Below, one piece after another: positions 23,578 to 29,509 of a stretch of DNA of 35,494 nucleotides. The notes below the pieces were generated by a model that saw only the letters and a program-made list of their open reading frames with translations, did no database searches and was not told where the DNA came from. Every line of letters begins with the position of its first letter. Position 1 is the stretch's first letter. A program made the position numbers and the translations under genes. Source of the stretch: JBQTIM01 sp052388135 (GTDB lineage: Bacteria > Elusimicrobiota > Elusimicrobia > FEN-1173); contig JBQTIM010000009.1 of assembly GCA_052388135.1 (NCBI GenBank), forward strand, positions 1 through 35,494. The letters run 5' to 3'.

Positions 23578-24935
23578 GACGCGGTTTCCTCCAGGGGGCG
23601 CGGCGCGCCGTCCAGGAAAGACCGGACGGCGCGGGCGGCGGCGTGGCCGCTGCGGCAGGCGGCTTCGATGGTGGCGGGAAGGCCGGTGTCCACCCAATCG
23701 CCCGCCAAGAAAAAGTTCTCCAGCGGCGTCGCCGCGGGCGGGCGGCGGTCCCAATTCTCGGGCGAAGGGGAGGGCGTGGCGCGCTTCTCCCAAAACACGG
23801 AGGCGTGAAGCGGCTCGGGAACTTTTCCCGGGAAACAGCGCCGCAGGTCCTTCAAGGCGGCGGCCACGATGGCTTCCTGGCTCATGGACGAATAGGGAGA
23901 CTGCGCGCCGCTCATGACCAGGGACACGTAGCCGGGGGACGCCGCGGTTCCCCGCCAAAGGCGGCCGCGGTGGAACGCCCATTGAAAGTCGGAGTCCAAA
24001 AGTCCGGCGAAGACCTCGTCGAAAAGCGGCGCCGGAAACCAAAGGTTGACCGAAAGGATGGCGGAAAAAGACACTTTGCGGAGATGCGCGTAGCGGCCGC
24101 GAAGGTCTTCCGGACAAATTTTAAGGAAAGCCGGCAGGGAAACGGCGCTCACGACGGCGTCTATGTCGGCCCTCTGGCCGCCTTCCAAAACCAGGCCTTT
24201 GACCCGGCCGTTTTTCGTCTCGAAACCGGCCACGGCCTGGCCGTGGGCGATGTTCCCCCCGCGTTCCTTCAGATAATTTTTCAGCTCCGCGGCCCACAGC
24301 CGACTGAGTCCCACGGTGGAATAGCCCAGGCGCATGTCGGAGGAGCCTTCAAGGAAAGCTTCGCGCAGGACGGCGGCCAGAGCCTCCGCGCAGGCGATCT
24401 CCGGCCTTTCGTTCAAAGCGGCCAGGCAGAGAGGCGTCCAAAAGGCGCGCCGGGCGGCGGCCGGCTGTCTCAGCCGGTCCAGCCATTGGGCGACGGTGAT
24501 GCCGGCCAGCCCGCGCTGTTTTCTCAGCTTGATGGAAGCCAGCCCCCGGAGCAGGGAGAAGCGCTCGCCCAGCTTGAGGGCCCGGAAGCGCGCCAGGCCG
24601 GCTAGAAAGGACCAGGGCGCGGCCAGCCGCGGGCAGCTCAATTCCGTCCGGCCTCCGGCTGCGGCGTAAAAAACGAGGCGGAACCCGGGCAGAAATTTCA
24701 CGCGGTCTTCCACTTTCAAGCGGGCCAGAAACTTCCGGGCGTCGCGATAGCCTCCGAGAAAAAGGTGCTGGCCGTTGTCCACGTCCTCGCCGGTCTTGCC
24801 GTCGCGGAGGGACGACGCGCGGCCGCCCAGCACGGGCCTCTGCTCGAGCAGGGTGACGGACACGCCCGCCTCGGCCAAAGCCGAGGCCGCCGCCGCTCCG
24901 GCGAAACCGCCGCCGACGACCGCCACGTGGTTCAT
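23571..24935 (-). CDS. hpnE: Hydroxysqualene dehydroxylase HpnE
   Basis: An FAD-dependent amine-oxidase-fold enzyme that reduces hydroxysqualene to squalene, the third step of the HpnCDE route. The dinucleotide-binding motif VAVVGGGFAGAAAASALAEAG begins at residue 4 (quoted part: VVGGGFAGAAAA), followed by the glutamate-ended strand LLEQRPVLGGRASS and the HpnE-typical DNGQHLFLGGY near 53-63. The C-terminal FAD-binding part reads FFLAGDWVDTGLPATIEAA near 420. The 454-residue length is standard. The neighbours hpnD (58 bases upstream) and hpnC fix the assignment. The 3' end overlaps the HAD gene. Confidence 0.94.
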   Translation of the reverse strand: MNHVAVVGGGFAGAAAASALAEAGVSVTLLEQRPVLGGRASSLRDGKTGEDVDNGQHLFLGGYRDARKFLARLKVEDRVKFLPGFRLVFYAAAGGRTELSCPRLAAPWSFLAGLARFRALKLGERFSLLRGLASIKLRKQRGLAGITVAQWLDRLRQPAAARRAFWTPLCLAALNERPEIACAEALAAVLREAFLEGSSDMRLGYSTVGLSRLWAAELKNYLKERGGNIAHGQAVAGFETKNGRVKGLVLEGGQRADIDAVVSAVSLPAFLKICPEDLRGRYAHLRKVSFSAILSVNLWFPAPLFDEVFAGLLDSDFQWAFHRGRLWRGTAASPGYVSLVMSGAQSPYSSMSQEAIVAAALKDLRRCFPGKVPEPLHASVFWEKRATPSPSPENWDRRPPAATPLENFFLAGDWVDTGLPATIEAACRSGHAAARAVRSFLDGAPRPLEETASC

Positions 24936-24993
24936 GCCCGGCTCCCCAAGGTTGGGCGGGAACGGGGTCCTGCGGGCGCGCGGCGGCGGCCGG

Positions 24994-25881
24994 TCATTGC
25001 GGAAATTCGTTCCAGAAAACTTTCGCTACGCATTTCGTTTTCGTCCAAAGACTCAGCCTCAATTTTTTCTCGGTGAAAACAGGAAAATCCCGGCGCTCCA
25101 GGTCCTCGAGAAGGGCCCGATAAAGGCCGGCCATGATGAGGGCCGGCCGGGCCCGGCGGCGGCTTGCGGACGGGAGTTCGGCCAGGGCCAGCGCGTAGAA
25201 GTCGCGGGCGCGGGCGGCTTGGAAGCGCATGAGCCGCAGAAACGCCGCGTTCCGGACGGCGCCGCGCAGGTCTTCCTCCGTGTAGTGGAACCTCTTGAAG
25301 TCCTCCTGAGGAATGTATATCCGGCCGGCCCGCGCGTCGGCGCCGGCGTCGCGCAGGATGTTGGTCAGCTGCACGGCGTAGCCCAGGTTGACCGCGAAAG
25401 AAGCGTGGCCGGCCTCGTCCAGACCGAAGATGGGCAGGCACGCCAGGCCCACGGTGGACGCCACGCCGTGACAATAGGTTTTCAATTCGTCGAATGTCTC
25501 GTAGCGCGAACGGTCCAGGTCCGCCTCGACTCCGCACGCCAGGTCCAGCAGGTGCTTGCGGCGGATGGGAAAACGGTCCAACGCCTCCCGCAGGGCCGCC
25601 CGCACGCTTTCCGATGCCCTGGGATCGGCCGCTTCCAGGGACGGATCGTTGAGAAAATCCTTCCACGCGGCCAAGACGCGGCGGGCTTCGCCGGGATCGC
25701 CCGCGTCCACGGCGTCGTCCACGGCCCGGCAGTAAGCGTAGACGGCCGCCAGGGCGCGCCGGGCGGGCCCCGGCAAAAACAGGAACGCGGGAGCGAAGCT
25801 GCTGGACTTGAACACGCGGGCCGGCGGCGCATAAGTGGCCGCAACCGTCCGGAGAGATTCGGGCACGGGGGCTATGTCCAC
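24994..25881 (-). CDS. hpnD: Presqualene diphosphate synthase HpnD
   Basis: Condenses two farnesyl diphosphates to presqualene diphosphate, the first step of the HpnCDE route. A trans-isoprenyl diphosphate synthase fold is visible with the first aspartate-rich motif AVDDAVD and the second motif in LTNILRDAGADARAGRIYIP, which contains the family NxxRDxxxD-like pattern. ETFDELKTYCHGVASTVGLA lies between them. The start is ambiguous. GTG at 25881 overlaps the hpnC stop by 10 bases, GTG at 25866 begins 5 bases after it, and a TTG at 25917 would extend further into hpnC. None has a Shine-Dalgarno. I give the middle option. The product passes to HpnC. Confidence 0.93.
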   Translation of the reverse strand: MDIAPVPESLRTVAATYAPPARVFKSSSFAPAFLFLPGPARRALAAVYAYCRAVDDAVDAGDPGEARRVLAAWKDFLNDPSLEAADPRASESVRAALREALDRFPIRRKHLLDLACGVEADLDRSRYETFDELKTYCHGVASTVGLACLPIFGLDEAGHASFAVNLGYAVQLTNILRDAGADARAGRIYIPQEDFKRFHYTEEDLRGAVRNAAFLRLMRFQAARARDFYALALAELPSASRRRARPALIMAGLYRALLEDLERRDFPVFTEKKLRLSLWTKTKCVAKVFWNEFPQ

Positions 25882-26759
25882 AAAAGCAGGCGGGGCGCGA
25901 AGGTCAGCCAGTCCCAAGCCGTCAGGCGGGGCCGCCGGGACCAGACGTCGAAACCCTGTCCGCGGATTTTATCCAGGACGCCCGTCCCCCCGAGCCAGAC
26001 CAGCCGCAGTTCCAGCCCCAGCCGCGCCGAGACGTCCGCGCAAAGCGGGCGGCCTTCCAGGAAAAAGCCGCGGGTTCGCTCCACCTGTTCCGCCATAAGC
26101 TCCTTCAGCGCGGCCGACGCCGGCCCGCGCAACGCCTCCTCCGGCGGCACGCCGCGCCTTTCCAAATCTTCCAAAGGGATGTAGAGGCGGCCCCGGGCGG
26201 CGTCCACGGAGACGTCCTGCCAGAAATTGGCCAACTGGAGGCCCGTGCAGAGGGTGTCGGACCAGCGCCCCCTTTGCGGCGTCCATTGGCCGAAGATGCG
26301 AAGCACCAGCTCCCCCACCGGGTCGGCGGAATGCCGGCAATAAAAAAGGAGATCGGAAAAAGTCTCGTGGCGGTTCTTGGCGACGTCCATCTCGAAAGCC
26401 GTGATCAAGCGGTCGAAAGGATCCTCCGGCAGGTCGAATTTCGTCATGGCGTCCCCCAGGGCCCAGAAAACGGGATGGCCGCCGTGTTCGCTCCGGCACG
26501 TCCGGAGGCGCGCGCGCCAGCCGGCCAGCCGCCGCAGGCGTTCGGCGTCCGCCGGGCCCGGCTCGTCGGCGAAATCGTCGGCGGTGCGGGCGAAGGCGTA
26601 GACCGCCGCCACGGCGCCCCGCTTCGACTTCGGGACCAGCCGAGAGGCCACGGGAAAGTTTTCGTAATGCGAGCGGCTGAGGGCCAGGCAGGCCTCGTAG
26701 GCCTCGGCCAGGGACCTGGCCCGGGCGGGCGGCTCCTCCGTCGTGGTCGGCGCGTTCAT
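25872..26759 (-). CDS. hpnC: Hydroxysqualene synthase HpnC
   Basis: Converts presqualene diphosphate to hydroxysqualene. The 295-residue protein has the HpnC hallmark SHYENFPVAS near 30-39 and the first metal motif TADDFADE near 58. A second motif, LANFWQDVSVDAARGRLYIP, is near 178, where the Asp-containing QDVSVD matches HpnC rather than HpnD. It is the first gene of the hpnCDE set, directly after a strong terminator, so it needs a promoter of its own. A TATAAT on the minus strand ends 9 bases before the ATG but overlaps the terminator U-tract. No Shine-Dalgarno other than a weak GGCGG is present. A squalene-hopene cyclase or carotenoid desaturase is not in the window. Confidence 0.94.
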   Translation of the reverse strand: MNAPTTTEEPPARARSLAEAYEACLALSRSHYENFPVASRLVPKSKRGAVAAVYAFARTADDFADEPGPADAERLRRLAGWRARLRTCRSEHGGHPVFWALGDAMTKFDLPEDPFDRLITAFEMDVAKNRHETFSDLLFYCRHSADPVGELVLRIFGQWTPQRGRWSDTLCTGLQLANFWQDVSVDAARGRLYIPLEDLERRGVPPEEALRGPASAALKELMAEQVERTRGFFLEGRPLCADVSARLGLELRLVWLGGTGVLDKIRGQGFDVWSRRPRLTAWDWLTFAPRLLLWT

Positions 26760-26770
26760 GGAACCGCCAT

Positions 26771-26822
26771 TATATAAAAACCGGGAACGGCCCGCCGACG
26801 ATGATCGGTGGTCCGTTCCCGG
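26771..26822 (-). terminator. Strong intrinsic terminator after the SWIB-domain gene
   Basis: On the minus strand CCGGGAACGG and CCGTTCCCGG (26781-26790 and 26813-26822) form a perfect 10-bp stem. The inner sequence can add about seven more pairs with one G-U and a short loop. The stem is followed directly by UUUUUAUAUA. It lies about 58 bases after the SWIB stop codon and just before hpnC. Confidence 0.85.
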
Positions 26823-26880
26823 AGATTGATGGGCTGATCAAAGCCGGCCGCGAAACCGCCGGCCGGAGGGCGACGGCGGC

Positions 26881-27138
26881 TTATTTTACGTGCTTCGACA
26901 CCAGCTTCGTCATCTCGAACATGCTGACCTGCTTCTTGCCGCCGAACACGGCCAAGAGCGCGGCGTCCGCGTTGATGTTCCGCCGGTTTTTCTTGTCCTG
27001 CAGGCCGTTCTTCTTGATGTAGGCCCAAAGTTTCTTGGTGACTTCCGTGCGGGGAAGGGGTTTGCTCCCTACGACTTCCGCCAGGGCCGCGTCCGGCTGA
27101 AGGGGCTTCATAAAGGCTGCGTTGGCTTTCCGGGCCAT
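26881..27138 (-). CDS. SWIB/MDM2-domain protein
   Basis: An 85-residue protein that is almost entirely one SWIB domain: LQPDAALAEVVGSKPLPRTEV, KKLWAYIKKNGLQDKKNRRNI and LLAVFGGKKQVSMFEMTKLV are the successive signature pieces (each quoted in part; residues about 13-80). Bacterial stand-alone SWIB proteins are small, basic and of unknown function, possibly chromatin- or DNA-associated. Chlamydiae also have SWIB proteins, one fused to topoisomerase. This gene has the best Shine-Dalgarno in the window (AGGAGGT, 4 bases before the ATG) and its own strong terminator. A 6-bp hairpin (27155-27170) lies upstream of the Shine-Dalgarno. It is thus probably a highly translated single-gene unit. Confidence 0.93.
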   Translation of the reverse strand: MARKANAAFMKPLQPDAALAEVVGSKPLPRTEVTKKLWAYIKKNGLQDKKNRRNINADAALLAVFGGKKQVSMFEMTKLVSKHVK

Positions 27139-27141
27139 GAT

Positions 27142-27170
27142 ACCTCCTGAAATTCCCTCTTGTGAGAGGG
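27142..27170 (-). promoter_or_regulatory. Strong ribosome binding site and small hairpin upstream of the SWIB gene
   Basis: AGGAGGT (27142-27148) is a full anti-Shine-Dalgarno match at correct spacing. Six bases upstream is a perfect 6-bp stem CCCTCT/AGAGGG with a 4-base loop (27155-27170). Other genes here have weak or no Shine-Dalgarno, so the site stands out. The hairpin may protect the mRNA 5' end; no U-tract follows it. Confidence 0.55.
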
Positions 27171-27229
27171 TTTAGCGTCTAAAGCTTGATTACCTTAGCA
27201 ATTCCCGACGAGCCGCGCCAGGAGCGGCG

Positions 27230-28495
27230 TCAATGGCCGCGGCGCCTCTCCAACTCTTGGATCACGGCGGGGATGAGCTCGAAGAGGTCTCCCTGGACGG
27301 AGAGCGTGGCCATTTTCATGAGGGGCGCGTCGGCGTCCTTGTTGATGCAGACGATGACCTCGCTGGAGCTCATGCCGGCCAAATGCTGAATTTGGCCCGA
27401 GATGCCGGCGGCGATGTAAAGTTTGGGGCGAACCGTTCTTCCGGTGAGGCCGATCTGGTGGCGGTAGGGAATCCAGCCCGCGTCCACGGCGGCGCGGCTG
27501 GCGCCCACGGCGCCGTTCACGGCTTTGGCCAGGGCCTCCACGGGCTTGAACCCTTCGGCCCCGCCCACGCCCCGGCCGCCGGACACGATGACTTCCGCGG
27601 TGGATATGTCCTGCACGCCGCCCTGGTCCGGCTCGAACCGGACGAATTTGGTGCGCTGCTTCCAGCCCGCCGGGTTCACATCCACCTTGACGACCTTGCC
27701 CTGGCGGCCCGGCTGCTTTTCGGCCCTCGGAAAGGACATGGGGCGCACGGTGGCCATTTCCGGCCGGTGCTTTTCGCACAGGATGGTGGCCATGAGGTTG
27801 CCGCCGAAGGACGGCCGCGTGGCGTGGAGCATGCGGGTGTTGGGATCGATGGAGAGCTCGGTGGCGTCGGCGGTGATGCCCGTTTGAGCGCTGATGGCCA
27901 CGCGCGAGGCGAAAGACCGGCCGATGGTGGAGGCGGGCATCAAAAGCTTGTTGGGCTTCTCCCGCAAAATAAGCTCCGTCAAAGCCTGCGTGTATATTTC
28001 GTCGCAGAAGTTCTCGAAGATGGGATTGTCCAAAACGTAGACCTTGTCGGCGCCGTGCTCGATGATGGTCTGGGCGTGGCCGGCCACGTCCTTGCCGATG
28101 AGGACGACGGAGATTTCTTCCTTCAGGGTTTCCGCCAGGCCCTTGGCCACGTGCAGGAGTTCGTAGACCGTCGGGACCAGCTTGCCGTGGCGCATTTCCG
28201 CGTAGCACCAGACGCCTTTGTAGAGGGTGGTGTCGATCGAAACGGTGGACTGCTCCTTCACCATGGTGATGGCGTGGAACACGTCCTTGTTCTTGGACTT
28301 GGCGTGCAGGTTGTCGCAGGCTTCGACGCAGGCGTTGCAGAAGATGCATTTGATCTCGTCGATGACCGCCAGCTTGCGCCATTTCACGCCTTCCTCGTTG
28401 CGGTCCACCATGTCGATGCAGCTGGCGGGGCAGACGCGGGCGCAGGACGTGCAGCCGGTGCAACGGTCGCGGGTGACGAAGATGGAATTCGGCAT
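27230..28495 (-). CDS. etfA: Electron transfer flavoprotein alpha subunit with N-terminal two-cluster ferredoxin domain
   Basis: A 421-residue EtfA. Residues 1-65 form a 2x[4Fe-4S] ferredoxin (C12, C15, C18, C22, with C26 following; C50, C53, C56, C60). The EtfA N-terminal domain follows (about 75-270). The C-terminal FAD domain has GGRGVGGAEGF near 310, VGASRAAVDAGW near 336 and LTGRTVRPKLYIAAGISGQI split around 352-372. It ends with GMSSSEVIVCINKDADAPL, the usual FAD-contact region. Ferredoxin-fused EtfA proteins are known from electron-bifurcating systems such as the caffeyl-CoA reductase and lactate dehydrogenase complexes of Acetobacterium. The partner etfB is directly upstream, separated by a palindromic repeat. 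No acyl-CoA or lactate dehydrogenase gene is next to it. No Shine-Dalgarno is visible. Confidence 0.93.
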   Translation of the reverse strand: MPNSIFVTRDRCTGCTSCARVCPASCIDMVDRNEEGVKWRKLAVIDEIKCIFCNACVEACDNLHAKSKNKDVFHAITMVKEQSTVSIDTTLYKGVWCYAEMRHGKLVPTVYELLHVAKGLAETLKEEISVVLIGKDVAGHAQTIIEHGADKVYVLDNPIFENFCDEIYTQALTELILREKPNKLLMPASTIGRSFASRVAISAQTGITADATELSIDPNTRMLHATRPSFGGNLMATILCEKHRPEMATVRPMSFPRAEKQPGRQGKVVKVDVNPAGWKQRTKFVRFEPDQGGVQDISTAEVIVSGGRGVGGAEGFKPVEALAKAVNGAVGASRAAVDAGWIPYRHQIGLTGRTVRPKLYIAAGISGQIQHLAGMSSSEVIVCINKDADAPLMKMATLSVQGDLFELIPAVIQELERRRGH

Positions 28496-28506
28496 AGGTT
28501 TTAAGC

Positions 28507-28586
28507 TGTCATCGCGAGGCCCGGAGGGCCGCGGCGATCCCCTCTTTCATGAAACATGGGATTGCTTCGCTTCGCTCGCAATGACA
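28507..28586. repeat. 80-bp imperfect palindromic interspersed repeat between etfB and etfA
   Basis: The ends are inverted copies, TGTCATCGCGAG at 28507-28518 and CTCGCAATGACA at 28575-28586, with one mismatch. Inner parts include GGCCCGGAGGGCC and a purine-alternating GCTTCGCTTCGC. This is the widespread bacterial interspersed repeat family with TCATTGCGAG termini, recognised here from memory of its sequence. It occupies nearly the whole gap between the two ETF genes. Confidence 0.8.
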
Positions 28587-28592
28587 AGCATT

Positions 28593-29402
28593 TTAGATTA
28601 ATTTCATCTCCTGAAGTTTGTCCACAAGTTTCTTGGCTTTTTCCTGCGGCGTGGCGCCGTCCAGCAGGACGCCGCCCTTGCGGGGCGGAGGGTTGAAAGA
28701 CTTGGCCACGATGGTGGGCGAGCCGCCCAGGCCGATCTTGGACTTTTCGCACTCCAGGTCCGTCTCGTTCCACTTGGGGATGACGGCTTTCTTGGCGGCC
28801 ATTTTCCCCTTCAGCGACGGGACGCGGGGCGTGTTGATCTCTTTGACGACGGAGAGGACGGCGGGGAGCTCCAATTCGAGAACGTCGGTGCCGTCCTCCA
28901 TCATGCGGTGGATGACCACGCGCTTGTCGTCCACGGTCTCCACCTTTTTCACGTAGGCGGCGTCGGGCCAGTCCAGCCAGGCGCCGATGCCGGGGCCCAC
29001 GTGGCCGGTGTCGCCGTCGTTGGTCTGCTTGCCGCAGATCACGAGATGCACCGGACCCTTTTCCTTGACGATCTTTTGGATTCCTTTAAAGAGGGTGTAG
29101 GAGGTGGCGTAGGTGTCGGCGCCGGCGAAGGCGCGCGAGGTGACGTGGAAGGCCTGGTCGCAGCCGCGGGCAATGGCGTCCCGCAGGGCCTCCTCGGCCT
29201 GGGGCGGCCCCATGGTGATGACGGAGACCGTGGAGCCGGGCAGGCGCTCCTTGATGGAGACGCCTTCCTCGATGGCGTATTCGTCGAACGGGTTGATGGC
29301 CGCCGCCATGCCCTCGCGCTTGAGGGTGCCGGTGGCCGGATCGATCTGAATGTTGCTGGTGGCGGGCGTCTGCTTTATGCAGACGACGATGTGAAGTCCC
29401 AT
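28593..29402 (-). CDS. etfB: Electron transfer flavoprotein beta subunit
   Basis: A 269-residue EtfB. The N-terminus MGLHIVVCIKQTP is standard, followed by INPFDEYAIEEG (36-47) and the nucleotide-binding loop GKQTNDGDTGHVGP (124-137). Canonical mitochondrial-type EtfB binds AMP with a DDDCNQT-like loop here. The DGDT-VGP form resembles that of bifurcating EtfB proteins, where it binds a second FAD. This fits the ferredoxin-fused EtfA partner, but it is an inference from memory of family alignments. The ATG is preceded by GGGAAAATT, a weak Shine-Dalgarno. An 18-bp palindrome lies 22 bases upstream, and an intrinsic terminator separates the gene from the Aas-like fusion. Confidence 0.95.
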   Translation of the reverse strand: MGLHIVVCIKQTPATSNIQIDPATGTLKREGMAAAINPFDEYAIEEGVSIKERLPGSTVSVITMGPPQAEEALRDAIARGCDQAFHVTSRAFAGADTYATSYTLFKGIQKIVKEKGPVHLVICGKQTNDGDTGHVGPGIGAWLDWPDAAYVKKVETVDDKRVVIHRMMEDGTDVLELELPAVLSVVKEINTPRVPSLKGKMAAKKAVIPKWNETDLECEKSKIGLGGSPTIVAKSFNPPPRKGGVLLDGATPQEKAKKLVDKLQEMKLI

Positions 29403-29423
29403 AATTTTCCCAGTTCGCTGAGT

Positions 29424-29441
29424 TCGTGAAAGATTTCACGA
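29424..29441 (-). promoter_or_regulatory. Operator-like perfect palindrome upstream of etfB
   Basis: TCGTGAAA-GA-TTTCACGA is a perfect 8-bp inverted repeat with a 2-base spacer, 22 bases before the etfB ATG. The size and symmetry fit a dimeric repressor site, or a very tight RNA hairpin whose loop would need to open. No regulator gene is nearby. Confidence 0.5.
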
Positions 29442-29450
29442 GGCGGGGCC

Positions 29451-29472
29451 AAAAGAAAAACGCTCTCGCGTT
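29451..29472 (-). terminator. Intrinsic terminator after the Aas-like fusion
   Basis: Minus-strand AACGC-GAGA-GCGTT (29459-29472) is a 5-bp stem with a GAGA tetraloop, followed by U-rich sequence with two runs of U (29451-29460). It is 34 bases after the stop codon of the LplT-PlsC-acyl-ACP synthetase gene. Confidence 0.65.
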
Positions 29473-29479
29473 CCGGTAA

Positions 29480-29509
29480 AGTATGGCAAATTTTTCCGTC
29501 CGCTTTCAA
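29480..29509 (-). promoter_or_regulatory. Candidate sigma70-type promoter overlapping the end of the Aas-like gene
   Basis: Minus-strand TTGAAA (29504-29509, five of six to the -35 consensus) and CATACT (29480-29485, four of six to -10) are spaced by 18 bases. The transcript would begin just before the GAGA-loop terminator hairpin and then reach etfB, so the hairpin could act as an attenuator. This is inference from consensus only. Confidence 0.3.

Noticed and set aside
23578..24117. N-terminal extension of the HAD gene
   Set aside because: It lies entirely inside hpnE in another frame; the catalytic HAD motif begins at residue 8 of the shorter form.
26769..26774. TATAAT before hpnC as a firm promoter call
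   Set aside because: It overlaps the AU tail of the SWIB terminator, and the -35 position reads CGGCGG, so it is not listed as a feature.
27212..27228. GCCGC/GCGGC hairpin after etfA as a terminator
   Set aside because: The stem is only 5 bp and no U-run follows on the minus strand.
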